From Flavobacteriales bacterium (lineage in GTDB: Bacteria; Bacteroidota; Bacteroidia; Flavobacteriales_F; PHOS-HE28), in NCBI GenBank assembly GCA_026129465.1, contig JAHCIA010000001.1:2803964-2867963 (forward strand): 64,000 nt of DNA, given 5' to 3'. Shown piece after piece: positions 16,930-24,958 of the stretch; position 1 is the first letter of the stretch; the number at the start of each line of letters is the position of its first letter. The position numbers were made by a program, and so were the translations under genes. The notes beneath the pieces are model-generated. The model searched no databases and was not told the origin of the DNA. It was given only the letters and a program-made list of their open reading frames with translations.

Positions 16930-18051
16930 ATGGAAGCCCATCATTTGCGCAATCATCACGGCCCCCTTGAGCTTCGGGCCCGTCTGGGATCCGAGGGCTT
17001 TCCGCGCACCACGCTCAGTTTCTACCGATACGTGCGGCTGGCCGACCCCGCTGCCCTGAGGAGCGAACTGTACACCGAGTGGGAAGCGCTGGGCGTTCTC
17101 GGGCGCATCTATCTGGCCCATGAGGGGATCAATGCCCAGCTTTCGCTGCCCATGCACCTCCTGGACAGGTTTCGCAAGGCGCTGGACGCGCGGCCGGAGT
17201 TCAACAGCGTGCCCTTCAAGATCGCCGTGGAGGATGATGGCAGGAGCTTCCTGAAGCTTGCCATCAAGGTGAAGAACAAGATCGTGGCCGACGGTCTCGC
17301 GGATGATGCCTTCGACGTGGCCAACGTGGGTGAGCACCTCGATGCGGCCGCCTTCAACAGAAAGATGGAAGAAGGTGCGCTGGTGATCGACATGCGCAAC
17401 AACTACGAGTGCCTCATCGGGCATTTCGAGGGCGCCTACCTGCCCAGGGCCGATACGTTCCGGGGGGCGATCGAAGAGGTGAAGGAAGTGATGAAGGAGA
17501 AGAAGGACGCCGAGGTGCTGCTCTATTGCACCGGCGGCATCCGCTGCGAGAAGGCCAGCGCCTACCTGAAGCACGAAGGCTTCACCAACGTGGGCCAGCT
17601 GCACGGCGGCATCATCGACTACGCGCGGCAGATCAAAGCGCAAGGCCTGAAGAGCAAGTACAAGGGGCAGAACTTCGTGTTCGATGAACGCCTGTCCGAG
17701 CGCATCACTGACGATGTGGTGAGCACCTGCATGCAGTGCGGCGCAAAGTGCGACCGCATCACCAATTGCCACGAAGCGACCTGCAACCTGCTTCTGGTGC
17801 AATGCGAGGCTTGCGCCACCAAGTACGCCGACTGCTGTTCGCCCAGCTGCCGCGAGATCCACCAGCTGCCCATCGAAGCCCAACGCGTCTGGCGCAAAGG
17901 CCGCAGCACCCGCAGCACCAGGACCAAAGCCATCAACGACCCCGAAGGCCTGCGTCGCCGCATCCGTGAGGAAGAGGAGCTGCTCGCGCTCAATGGCACA
18001 CTTCAACCCGAACTGACGACCGTCAACCCACAACCGACAACGAGCGCTTAG
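16930..18051 (+). CDS. trhO: tRNA uridine(34) hydroxylase, rhodanese type
   Basis: 373 residues from ATG 16930. An N-terminal UPF0176 domain (GRIYLAHEGINAQLSLP) is followed by a rhodanese domain with VIDMRNNYECLIGHFEGA and the active-site loop LLYCTGGIRCEKASAYLKHE. A cysteine-rich tail, CMQCGAKCDRITNCHE and CCSPSC, probably binds zinc. The family installs 5-hydroxyuridine at the tRNA wobble position (TrhO/YceA). The end of the gene runs into a CAAC heptad array that continues up to the hmgA start. Confidence 0.92.
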   Translation: MEAHHLRNHHGPLELRARLGSEGFPRTTLSFYRYVRLADPAALRSELYTEWEALGVLGRIYLAHEGINAQLSLPMHLLDRFRKALDARPEFNSVPFKIAVEDDGRSFLKLAIKVKNKIVADGLADDAFDVANVGEHLDAAAFNRKMEEGALVIDMRNNYECLIGHFEGAYLPRADTFRGAIEEVKEVMKEKKDAEVLLYCTGGIRCEKASAYLKHEGFTNVGQLHGGIIDYARQIKAQGLKSKYKGQNFVFDERLSERITDDVVSTCMQCGAKCDRITNCHEATCNLLLVQCEACATKYADCCSPSCREIHQLPIEAQRVWRKGRSTRSTRTKAINDPEGLRRRIREEEELLALNGTLQPELTTVNPQPTTSA

Positions 18052-18120
18052 GCTTGCGCGGCAGAAAACTGACAACGGGCAACCGCCAACCCGCTCAACT
18101 TTCAACCCCCAACCGGCCAA
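18024..18120 (+). repeat. CAAC heptad array between trhO and hmgA
   Basis: CAA cores occur at 18024, 18031 and 18038, then at 18073, 18080, 18087, 18096, 18103, 18110 and 18118. Spacing is 7 bases with single exceptions of 9 and 8. The array begins inside the last codons of trhO, crosses its stop, and ends at the hmgA ATG (18120). Confidence 0.7.
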
Positions 18121-19277
18121 TGCCGATCTACCATACACTGGGCAAGATCCCTCACAAGCGGCACACCGTCTTCAAGAACGGCAAGGACCGCTTCTTCTAC
18201 GAGCAGCTCTTCGGCACCATCGGCTTCGATGGCATGAGCACCCTGAGCTACCACGTGCACCGCCCCACCATGGTGAAGGAGTTGCGCAAGCCGAAGGACG
18301 TCAGCCCCAAGATCGCCATCGAGAAGAACATGCGCTCGCTGCGGCTGCACGGCTTCAAGACCAAGCCGGAGAAGGACCACCTCGCTGCGCGCAAGGCCAT
18401 TCTGGTGAACAGCGATTGCGCCATCGTGCTCGCCGCGCCCCAGGCCAAAACCGTGGACTACTTCTACAAGAACGCCGACTGCGATGAGATGATCTTCATC
18501 CACAAGGGCAGCGGCACCCTGCGCACCTTCCTGGGCAACATCGACTTCAAGTACGGCGACTACCTGATGATCCCCCGCGGGATGATCTACACCATGGAGT
18601 TCAAGGACAGCGACAACCGCCTGTTCATCGTGGAGAGCCACCGGCCCATGTACACGCCGAAGCGCTACCGCAACTGGTTCGGCCAGCTGCTGGAGCATTC
18701 ACCGTTCTGCGAGCGCGATATCCGTCGACCGAAGAAACTGGAGACACACGATGAGAAGGGCGACTTCACGATCAAGGTGAAGAAGCAGAACCTGCTGCAT
18801 GAATTCGTGTACGCGAGCCACCCCTTCGACGTGGTGGGCTGGGACGGCTACAACTACCCCTACGCCTTCAGCATCCACGACTTCGAGCCCATCACCGGCC
18901 GCGTACACCTGCCGCCGCCCATCCACCAGACCTTCGAGACCGACGCCTTCGTGGTATGCAGCTTCGTGCCACGCCTTTACGACTACCACCCGCAGGCCAT
19001 CCCCGCGCCCTACAACCACAGCAACATCGACAGCGACGAGGTGCTCTATTACGTGGACGGCGACTTCATGAGCCGCAACGACATCGGCCCGGGCCACATC
19101 AGCCTGCATCCCGCCGGCATCCCCCACGGCCCGCACCCCGGCGCCATGGAGCGCAGCATCGGCAAGAAAGTGACCGACGAGCTGGCCGTGATGGTGGACA
19201 CCTTCAAGCCGCTGATGGTGACCGAGGAGGCGCTGAAGCTGGATGATGGGAAGTACTGGAAGAGTTGGTTGGAGTGA
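18120..19277 (+). CDS. hmgA: Homogentisate 1,2-dioxygenase
   Basis: 385 residues, the short cupin form seen in Bacteroidota. MPIYHTLGKIPHKRHTVFK is followed by LFGTIGFDGMSTLSYHVHRP. The iron site and substrate region include SNIDSDEVLYYVDGDFMSRN and ISLHPAGIPHGPHPGAMERS. The enzyme opens the homogentisate ring to maleylacetoacetate in tyrosine degradation. The preceding enzyme HppD is encoded 4.4 kb downstream on the same strand, beyond an island of mobile DNA. The start is set by the conserved N-terminus. Confidence 0.9.
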   Translation: MPIYHTLGKIPHKRHTVFKNGKDRFFYEQLFGTIGFDGMSTLSYHVHRPTMVKELRKPKDVSPKIAIEKNMRSLRLHGFKTKPEKDHLAARKAILVNSDCAIVLAAPQAKTVDYFYKNADCDEMIFIHKGSGTLRTFLGNIDFKYGDYLMIPRGMIYTMEFKDSDNRLFIVESHRPMYTPKRYRNWFGQLLEHSPFCERDIRRPKKLETHDEKGDFTIKVKKQNLLHEFVYASHPFDVVGWDGYNYPYAFSIHDFEPITGRVHLPPPIHQTFETDAFVVCSFVPRLYDYHPQAIPAPYNHSNIDSDEVLYYVDGDFMSRNDIGPGHISLHPAGIPHGPHPGAMERSIGKKVTDELAVMVDTFKPLMVTEEALKLDDGKYWKSWLE

Positions 19278-19280
19278 GTT

Positions 19281-19399
19281 GTCACCCTGAGCCCGTCGAA
19301 GGGTAGGGCGTGCCGGCGCCAAGTGCCCGCCGTCGGGCTATCCGCAGTAGTCCTCGCCGAAGACGGCTCCGGGCTACTTGCTCCTATCCCTCACGCACC
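19281..19399 (-). repeat. Dispersed GTGAGGGATRG element, reverse copy, with CCCTGAGC hairpin
   Basis: Read on the minus strand from 19399, it starts GCGTGAGGGATAGGAGCAAG, continues with AGCCCGGAGCCG and GGCGAGGACTACTGCGGAT, and matches the order of motifs in the copy at 21734. It ends in a small hairpin, GTCACCCTGAGCCCGTCGAA / GGGTAG (19281-19306), of a kind widely dispersed in environmental bacteria. It is the only copy in reverse orientation and marks the left edge of the island. Confidence 0.65.
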
Positions 19400-19433
19400 G
19401 CCCTCAACTTTGGCCTGTCAAGACTATCGAGCA

Positions 19434-19637
19434 ATGCGCATCTATCTCGACAAGAACATCTTTTCTGAGTTGAGAAAACCAGAGCGGCAAGCCGATTTGG
19501 AATTCCTCATTCAACTCAAGAAGAGACATGTCTTCGTCTTCTCGGAAGCGCATCTTGAAGACTTGAACCAGGACAAGACTGAGAAGAAGCGGGACGATCT
19601 CTTGTTCATGGAACAGCTGGTAGATCGGAACTACCTA
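19434..19637 (+). pseudogene. PIN-like protein gene, 5' part, interrupted by IS
   Basis: 68 codons from ATG 19434: MRIYLDKNIFSELRKPERQ, then VFVFSEAHLEDLNQDKTEKK and LLFMEQLVDRNYL. The D-x-N-x-F start followed by SEAHLEDL looks like the acidic positions of a PIN-type nuclease fold. An IS element enters after the CTA codon. Removing the IS and one copy of the TA duplication joins this frame exactly to the 3' part at 20532, rebuilding an intact 458-residue protein. An AACTTTGG box at about 19414 may be its promoter. Confidence 0.75.
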
Positions 19638-20531
19638 GAAGCCATCTCAAAATAGTTTGCGCATGAGGATCATGGCACAAGCGAGCTGGACGAAGCCCAG
19701 GAAGTTGATGCTGTGATACTCGTAGCGGACCACAGTACGCCTGAAGTTGTTGAGCCAGGCGAAGCATCGCTCCACCTTCCATCTCCGCTTGTATCTGCGA
19801 AGCTCCCTTCCATCTTGGGATTTTGAACGCCCTGCGCGGTTCGGTGCGATCATGCGGACCTTCCTGCGCTTGAGCTTGCGATCGAGCTGATCGCTATCGT
19901 AGGCCTTGTCGCCGATGAGCACTTGGGGCAATTCTTCCATGAAACGCGCGGCCAGCGTTTGGGTCACGAGCTTCACTTCGTGGGTGCTGGCTCCGAAGGT
20001 CCGTACGGCGATAGGAAGACCAGCAGCGTCTGTGACGACCATGATCTTGGTGCCTTTACCTCGCTTAGTCGGGCCGATATGGAGCCCCCTTTTTTGGCAC
20101 TGGAGAAGGTGCCATCGATGAAGCATTCTGTGATGTCGATCTTCCCTCTTCGTTTGAGGTCCTGCGCCAAGGCCCACAGCACCTTGTCCCATACGCCCTG
20201 CTGACACCAGCGCTGGAAGTACCGATGGCACGACTGGTAAGGAGGGTAGCGCGGTGGAAGATCCTGCCATCTGGCTCCTGTCCGGCAGATCCATAATACC
20301 CCATTGAACACCTCCCGAGCATCCAGTGGCTTCCTGCCACGCGTCTCGGTCCTCTCTTGAATAGGTGAGAGCAGGTCCTTGACCGCTTCCCACTGGGCGT
20401 CCGTGCAGTCCATCGTTTTGGACATCGAAAGAGGACATGCACGGTGAAAGGATCAAGACCCTCCCTTCTTCGGTTGTCAAACGCCCGTTGTTCATGGCTC
20501 AGGACACCTCAACTATTTTTGAGATGGCCTC
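19638..20531 (-). mobile_element. IS5-family insertion sequence, copy 1
   Basis: 894 bp, bounded by imperfect inverted repeats (GAAGCCATCTCAAAATAGTT left; the right end reversed reads GAGGCCATCTCAAAAATAGT) and flanked by TA on each side. Outside the ends both this and the second copy (56632-57525) sit in genes whose frames are restored by deleting the IS plus one TA, so the ends and the 2-bp target duplication are well supported. One transposase in two overlapping frames fills it. The TA target and A6 slip site suggest the IS427-like group. Confidence 0.9.
19647..20425 (-). CDS. IS5-family transposase, two frames joined by -1 frameshift
   Basis: orfA starts at ATG 20425 ([20 protein letters not shown]) with a DUF4096-type N-terminus ([20 protein letters not shown]) and the first catalytic Asp in [11 protein letters not shown]. 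At AAAAAAGGGGG (20095 down to 20085) the continuing frame is -1 relative to orfA. orfB then gives [13 protein letters not shown] (second Asp) and [17 protein letters not shown] (catalytic Glu), ending MRKLF at 19647. The fused protein is about 258 residues. The orfB frame extends to 20495 but that part is not homologous. Confidence 0.88.
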
Positions 20532-21706
20532 TAGTCAATGATCTGAAGGAAGGTCGTGCCGACATTCTAATCGCCACCCCAACTGAAGCATTTGACGGCA
20601 AGTCATTCTTCACTCCGGGAAGTATTGGCGACTTGTTCGGCGCGTTCGATGGCCTGAGCGGAACACTGTCAGTCTTGATGAAGGGGCTGTTCAGCATACG
20701 GCTGCCTTTGAACCTGGCCTCTAACATTGCCGCCATGGATGAGGCCGGGCGGAAGATCTGGCTAAAGCTCATCCCCAATCCAAAGGACTACTACACAATC
20801 GGGGAATGGACTGAACTGTTTGGCTCATTCCTCGATGCGCTCCACGAAGACAGATCTGTTTACAAGGGAGTTCGAGGGGCAATGAGAGAGGCTGCAATGG
20901 AGTTTGACTTCTCCATTAGCTCTAAGGATATCAAGATGGTAGACCGCACCGGCAAGGAGTGGTCATTGATCGACATGATCAACACAGGAGTTGAAAACGC
21001 CAACAAGAACAAGACGCCCTCAACTCACGACTACCTGACGACGACCTTTCTCATGCTGAACTTGACCGGGGTAGACGATGAGCCGAACAAGAAGGCACGA
21101 TTCACGAATACGCAGAACGATGCGGGCCATGCTTTCTTCGGTGGACACTGCGACTATCTCGTCTCCAACGATGTTGGGTTCATAGTCAAATCGAACATCG
21201 TTTTTGGAATGAGAGGAATTGCCACGGAGACGATGAACCTACAGCAGTTCCTACAACGGATGAGATACTTAGAGCAGATATCGGAGCAGAGTGGAGCAGC
21301 CCTTTTCAAAGCGCTAGGTCATGGTCTTCGGCATTCGTTCCTCACCACGTCGCCAAGCGTGATGTTCCCATGGCGCACCTATGTGGACTACAAGGTGAAT
21401 GAACGCTATCTAAACCATTTCAACCGACTCCAAGCTATCCATGAGGGAGAGCAATCGTTCTTACTCCTAGAGCGTCATCAGAACAATCTCTCCCAGTTCG
21501 ACATGTACTCGGAGTATCAGGTCGTAGTTCACCAACTTTTGGATCTCTTCGGTCTTGATGACGACGGTCTTGGCCGATTCAACGAGTTAGATATTGAGCA
21601 ACTGCGTGCCAAGACTTGGAAGGGTCGGTGGTGGACGCTCAATGGTGCCACAATTGGTGTTGAGGTGAACCAGGGCACGAAGAAATTCTGCTTGCTCATT
21701 CTCTAG
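20532..21706 (+). pseudogene. PIN-like protein gene, 3' part after IS
   Basis: Coding resumes at 20534 (VNDLKEGRADILIATPTEAF) in the frame interrupted at 19637 and runs 390 codons to TAG 21706. The region is mostly helical, with no motif I can name; phrases include GDLFGAFDGLSGTLSVLMKG, DNTQNDAGHAFFGG-like FTNTQNDAGHAFFGGHCDYL, and TTSPSVMFPWRTYVDYK. Lower GC than the neighbours suggests an acquired gene. A role as a large stand-alone PIN nuclease, possibly defensive, is inference only. Confidence 0.7.
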
Positions 21707-21733
21707 GAACGCTAAGTCAAGTGGCAGCTGAGA

Positions 21734-21883
21734 TTCGCGTGAGGGATAGAAGCGGAAAGCCCGCAAGCCGGTAATCGGGCGAGGACTTGTAGGCCCGGGT
21801 CAAGCCCGGGCTGAACTCCTAGCCTGACCCGGCCGACACTGAGCGAAGCCTAGCGGAGTCGAAGGGTGGGCCGGGGCACGCCC
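21734..21883 (+). repeat. Dispersed GTGAGGGATRG element, copy 2
   Basis: Starts TTCGCGTGAGGGATAGAAGC, then GGAAAGCCCGCAAGCCGG, a GCGAGGACTTGTAG block, a strong local hairpin (GGCCCGGG TCAA GCCCGGGCT) and a second hairpin-like tail CACTGAGCGAAGCC / GGAGTCGAAGGGTG. Motif order equals that of the reverse copy at 19281-19399. It accounts for much of the 370-base gene-free stretch before the first toxin-antitoxin pair. Confidence 0.65.
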
Positions 21884-21928
21884 CAATGACCTCTAACAGC
21901 GAACATCCATCGCTAAGCCCTCTGTTCC

Positions 21929-22045
21929 TCACACTCCCGCCATCACCCGCAACCGTTCCAACAGCACCGCCGACCGCTCCGTGGCGACCGGTAGCACGAA
22001 GTGTCCTTCGATGACTTCAATGCACCGCTGGACGAGCGGTTTTGC
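21929..22045 (-). pseudogene. Possible 3' remnant of an unidentified gene
   Basis: The reverse strand reads about 38 codons ending KPLVQRCIEVIEGHFVLPVA, TERSAVLLERLRVMAGV, stop TGA (21929-21931). The residue mix looks like a genuine protein tail, but no start exists and the frame runs into the promoter of the antitoxin gene. It may be the tail of a gene lost when the module inserted. Identity unknown. Confidence 0.25.
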
Positions 22046-22065
22046 TGAACGAGTCCTGTACGTTG

Positions 22066-22073
22066 TACCTTAG
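22066..22073 (+). promoter_or_regulatory. -7-like box of the VapC-type module (TACCTTAG)
   Basis: TACCTTAG ends 4 bases before the antitoxin ATG at 22078. One mismatch to TAnnTTTG. Confidence 0.4.
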
Positions 22074-22077
22074 CAGT

Positions 22078-22284
22078 ATGTCCAGCGCCGGCCTCTTCAT
22101 CAAGATCGAATCGCTCCCTTCAGGGTTGCGCAAGGAGGTGGAGGCCTTCATCGACGGCTTGCTAAAACGCAAGCGCAAGGGAGAACCCAAGCGCAAGCCC
22201 ATCCCGTTCGGCAAGTTCAAAGGCAAGATCCGTATGGCGGATGACTTCGATGGGCCATTGGATGACCTGAAGGACTACATGTGA
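22078..22284 (+). CDS. DUF2281-like antitoxin
   Basis: 68 residues from ATG 22078: MSSAGLFIKIESLPSGLRKE, VEAFIDGLLKRKRKGEPKRK, then a basic linker and MADDFDGPLDDLKDYM. A short helical DNA-binding-like N-terminus with a basic middle and acidic tail is the layout of DUF2281 antitoxins that pair with PIN toxins. The tail would bind the toxin. The stop overlaps the toxin start (TGATG), so translation is coupled. An upstream ATG at 22042 lies before the promoter box and is unlikely. Confidence 0.8.
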   Translation: MSSAGLFIKIESLPSGLRKEVEAFIDGLLKRKRKGEPKRKPIPFGKFKGKIRMADDFDGPLDDLKDYM

Positions 22285-22670
22285 TGGATGTCCTGCTGGA
22301 CACCCACATCCTGCTCTGGGCATGGAGCGGCGATAAGCGCCTTACGAAAGCCCAGCGTGAGCTGATCGCATCCGAAGAGGTCCGTGCTTGTGTGAGCATC
22401 GTCCCGCTCTGGGAGATCGCCATCAAATCCTCATTGGGCAAACTGGAACTGATGGCACCGTTGGATGAGATGATCGCCTCCTTGCCGGAGTTCGAGTTCC
22501 ACCTGCTGCATTTGCGAACCGAGCATGTGCAACGGGTCACCACCCTCCCCCTCCACCACCGCGATCCCTTCGACCGGATGCTCATCGCACAGGCGAAGCA
22601 CGAGGGTATGCATCTGCTTACGGCGGATCCGCACTTCGCCGCTTATGGGGTGCCGGTGATCGCAGCGTAG
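22284..22670 (+). CDS. PIN-domain toxin, VapC type
   Basis: 128 residues. MDVLLDTHILLWAWSGDKRL carries the first PIN aspartate; VSIVPLWEIAIKSSLGKLEL gives the conserved Glu and Lys; HHRDPFDRMLIAQAKHEGMH and LLTADPHFAAYGV supply the remaining acidic residues. All four catalytic acids are present, so the nuclease appears intact. VapC toxins cleave tRNA or rRNA. Start is ATG 22284, overlapping the antitoxin stop; a GTG at 22281 is the alternative. Confidence 0.88.
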   Translation: MDVLLDTHILLWAWSGDKRLTKAQRELIASEEVRACVSIVPLWEIAIKSSLGKLELMAPLDEMIASLPEFEFHLLHLRTEHVQRVTTLPLHHRDPFDRMLIAQAKHEGMHLLTADPHFAAYGVPVIAA

Positions 22671-22677
22671 TGGGTGT

Positions 22678-22800
22678 TTCGCGTGAGGGATGGCAGCGGC
22701 AGCCCGCCGCAGGGTTGGGTGAGCAGCGCACGGAGCGAGGAGGCCCGAGGAACGAGGGAGCCCGCCGACCGCTAGGCTGGCGAGGATAACGCGCGTGGGC
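22678..22800 (+). repeat. Dispersed GTGAGGGATRG element, copy 3
   Basis: Begins TTCGCGTGAGGGATGGCAGC 8 bases after the PIN toxin stop. It is nearly identical to copy 4 (23449 onward) for roughly 90 bases, including GCAGCCCGCCGCAGGGTTGG and GCGCACGGAGCGAGGAGGCC. It ends near GGCGAGGATAACGCGC. Confidence 0.7.
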
Positions 22801-22839
22801 ATGATCAACGTGCCGCGCTCGGTCCCACAGGTCCTGTTT

Positions 22840-22847
22840 TACCTTTG
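22840..22847 (+). promoter_or_regulatory. -7 box of the RelE/ParE module (TACCTTTG)
   Basis: Exact TAnnTTTG match, 17 bases between its end and the antitoxin ATG at 22865. Confidence 0.6.
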
Positions 22848-22864
22848 GACTACAACCAAGAGCC

Positions 22865-23101
22865 ATGAGCCGCATCGAGATCAAGCAAGCGAACATCGCG
22901 AAACAGGTGCTGAACACCAGCGATGAGGAAGTGCTGGACCAGGTGAAGGCCGTGCTGGACCTGCAGAGCGGTGACTGGTGGAAGAACCTGCCCGCCAAGG
23001 TTCGCAAGGACGTGGAACTGAGCCTTGCCCAAGCCGATCGCGGTGGGACGGTGAGCCACGCCGAAGCCATGAAGCAGATCCGCGCATGGCGAAAGCGGTA
23101 A
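22865..23101 (+). CDS. Antitoxin of a RelE/ParE module
   Basis: 78 residues: MSRIEIKQANIAKQVLNTSD, then EEVLDQVKAVLDLQSGDWWK, KDVELSLAQADRGGTVSHAE and MKQIRAWRKR. The QADRGGTVSHAEAMKQI phrase is typical of addiction-module antitoxins that accompany ParE-like toxins. It overlaps the toxin gene by 16 bases, the usual coupled arrangement. Confidence 0.83.
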   Translation: MSRIEIKQANIAKQVLNTSDEEVLDQVKAVLDLQSGDWWKNLPAKVRKDVELSLAQADRGGTVSHAEAMKQIRAWRKR

Positions 23102-23403
23102 GGTGGACGCCGAAGGCGATCGCCACATACATCGAAGTACTGAGCTACCTGCGGGAGAAGTGGACCGCCCGCGAGGAACAGCGGTTCGTGGACGAGGTGG
23201 AGGATACCGTCCGCTATATCGTGATGTTCCCGAAGGGGTTCCGGAGTACCGGCCATGAACGCCTTCGAGAAGCACCGGTCAAACCATACACTATCCTGCT
23301 CTACCGCATAGACCGCTCAGCCATCGTGATCATCGGCCTGTTCGATATGCGCCGGCATCCGAAGTATTTGAAGCAACTGAAGAGCGGATGGAAGAAGGCG
23401 TGA
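23086..23403 (+). CDS. RelE/ParE-family toxin
   Basis: 105 residues from ATG 23086: MAKAVRWTPKAIATYIEVLS, YLREKWTAREEQRFVDEVED. The ParE-like core GFRSTGHERLREAPVKPYTI, LYRIDRSAIVIIGLFDMRRH and PKYLKQL matches the compact RelE fold (W/T helix pair, then antiparallel strands ending at FDMRRHP). Targets in the family are gyrase (ParE) or ribosome-bound mRNA (RelE); this sequence does not settle which. It appears intact and directly follows its antitoxin. Confidence 0.85.
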   Translation: MAKAVRWTPKAIATYIEVLSYLREKWTAREEQRFVDEVEDTVRYIVMFPKGFRSTGHERLREAPVKPYTILLYRIDRSAIVIIGLFDMRRHPKYLKQLKSGWKKA

Positions 23404-23447
23404 GCACCTGGCAAGAGAGGACCTGGGATTTGATGCGGTAGCGGGCA

Positions 23448-23640
23448 TTCCGCGTGAGGGATGGTAGCGGCAGCCCGCCGCAGGGTTGGGCGAGCAGCGC
23501 ACGGAGCGAGGAGGCCCGAGGAACGAGGGACCCCGCAGCCCGTTGCGGTGCCGCACAACGCAAGGTGGCTACAGCGAACAGCCCGACCCGAGGCTTTGCG
23601 AGGGGCACGCCCACACCTCGGCTGCGCTCGGCGGGACATG
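23448..23640 (+). repeat. Dispersed GTGAGGGATRG element, copy 4
   Basis: Begins CATTCCGCGTGAGGGATGGT 45 bases after the toxin stop and follows copy 3 closely to about 23555. A second stretch continues with GAACAGCCCGACCCGAGGC and CACGCCCACACCTCGGCTGC. It is the right edge of the island, about 100 bases before hppD. Confidence 0.65.
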
Positions 23641-23737
23641 CCCGATACCCACACTGATCCAAATCATCCCCACCCCCGCAAAAAGCCCGAACTTTGAGGC
23701 ACCGAGCGTTCGGAGAACCCATCTATCCCCTATCCCA

Positions 23738-24883
23738 ATGGCAACCGGACTCAAAGACGTCGACTACGGCCTGGAGAAGATCATGGCTGATGCACAGGAC
23801 TTCCTGCCCCTGCTGGGCACGGACTACGTGGAACTCTACGTGGGCAATGCCAAGCAGAGCGCGCACTACTACAAGAGCGCGTGGGGCTTTCAGAGCCTGG
23901 CCTACGCCGGCCTGGAGACGGGCGTGAAGGACCGCACGAGCTATGTGCTGGTGCAGGACAAGATCCGCCTGGTGCTCACCACGCCGATGAACCCCGAGAG
24001 CCCGATCAACGAGCACATCCGCAAGCATGGTGACGGTGTGAAGGTGATCGCCCTGTGGGTGCCCGATGCGAAGAAGGCTTGGGAGGAGACCACCAAGCGC
24101 GGCGCGAAGAGCTTCATGGAGCCGGTGCGCGAGGAGGATGAGCACGGTTACGTGGTGCGCAGCGGCATCCACACCTATGGCGAGACGGTGCACATCTTCG
24201 TGGAGCGCAACGAATACAAGGGTCCCTTCCTGCCCGGCTACCGCGCGTGGAAGAGCCACTACAACCCGGAGCCGGTGGGCCTGAAGTTCATCGACCACAT
24301 GGTGGGCAACGTGGGCTGGGGCGAGATGAACCAGTGGGTGGATTTCTACGCCCGTGTGATGGGCTTCGCGCAGCTGGTGAGCTTCGACGACAAGGACATC
24401 AGCACCGAGTACACCGCGCTGATGAGCAAGGTGATGAGCAACGGCAACGGCCGCATCAAGTTCCCCATCAACGAGCCGGCCGAGGGCAAGAAGAAGAGCC
24501 AGATCGAGGAGTACATCGAGTTCTACAACGGCGCAGGTGTGCAGCACATCGCGGTGGCCACCAACAACATCATCGAAACGGTGGGCGCGCTGAAGGACCG
24601 CGGCGTGGAGTTCCTCTACGTGCCGCCCAGCTACTACGACACGGTGCTGGACCGCGTGGGCGAGATCGACGAGGACCTGGCGGTGCTGAAGCAGCACGGC
24701 GTGCTGGTGGACCGCGACGACGAAGGCTACCTGCTGCAGCTCTTCACCAAGCCGGTGCTGGACCGCCCCACGATGTTCTTCGAGATCATCCAGCGCAAGG
24801 GCGCCAAGAGCTTCGGCAAGGGCAACTTCAAGGCGCTGTTCGAAGCGATCGAACGGGAGCAGGAGAATCGGGGGACGCTGTAG
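23738..24883 (+). CDS. hppD: 4-Hydroxyphenylpyruvate dioxygenase
   Basis: 381 residues from ATG 23738 (MATGLKDVDYGLEKIMADAQ). Two VOC domains: the first has DYVELYVGNAKQSAHYYKSA; the second carries the iron ligands in KFIDHMVGNVGWGEMNQWVD, GAGVQHIAVATNNIIETV and PTMFFEIIQRKGAKSFGKGN. The C-terminal helix GKGNFKALFEAIEREQ closes the active site. It converts 4-hydroxyphenylpyruvate to homogentisate, the substrate of HmgA encoded at 18120. A strong terminator follows. Confidence 0.93.
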   Translation: MATGLKDVDYGLEKIMADAQDFLPLLGTDYVELYVGNAKQSAHYYKSAWGFQSLAYAGLETGVKDRTSYVLVQDKIRLVLTTPMNPESPINEHIRKHGDGVKVIALWVPDAKKAWEETTKRGAKSFMEPVREEDEHGYVVRSGIHTYGETVHIFVERNEYKGPFLPGYRAWKSHYNPEPVGLKFIDHMVGNVGWGEMNQWVDFYARVMGFAQLVSFDDKDISTEYTALMSKVMSNGNGRIKFPINEPAEGKKKSQIEEYIEFYNGAGVQHIAVATNNIIETVGALKDRGVEFLYVPPSYYDTVLDRVGEIDEDLAVLKQHGVLVDRDDEGYLLQLFTKPVLDRPTMFFEIIQRKGAKSFGKGNFKALFEAIEREQENRGTL

Positions 24884-24902
24884 GAGCGATCAACCATACG
24901 AG

Positions 24903-24936
24903 CGAAGGGCGTTCACCATGCGGTGGACGCCCTTCG
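24903..24936. terminator. Bidirectional hairpin terminator
   Basis: CGAAGGGCGTTCACC (24903-24917) pairs with GGTGGACGCCCTTCG (24922-24936), 15 bp with one G-T pair and a 4-base loop. It lies between the converging ends of hppD and the DUF4345 gene. Confidence 0.8.
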
Positions 24937-24958
24937 TGCTTGAAGAGGCGGATCGCGC

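Noticed and set aside
20444-20531. Start of the downstream gene inside the IS (frame opening at 20444)
   Set aside because: Those codons are IS end sequence and occur identically at the second copy in front of a different gene; the true gene continues from 19434 across the IS.
21734-23640. Integron attC sites flanking the toxin-antitoxin modules
   Set aside because: The elements do not show the RYYYAAC/GTTRRRY core pairs of attC and no integron integrase is in the window. The cassette-like layout is kept only as a finding.
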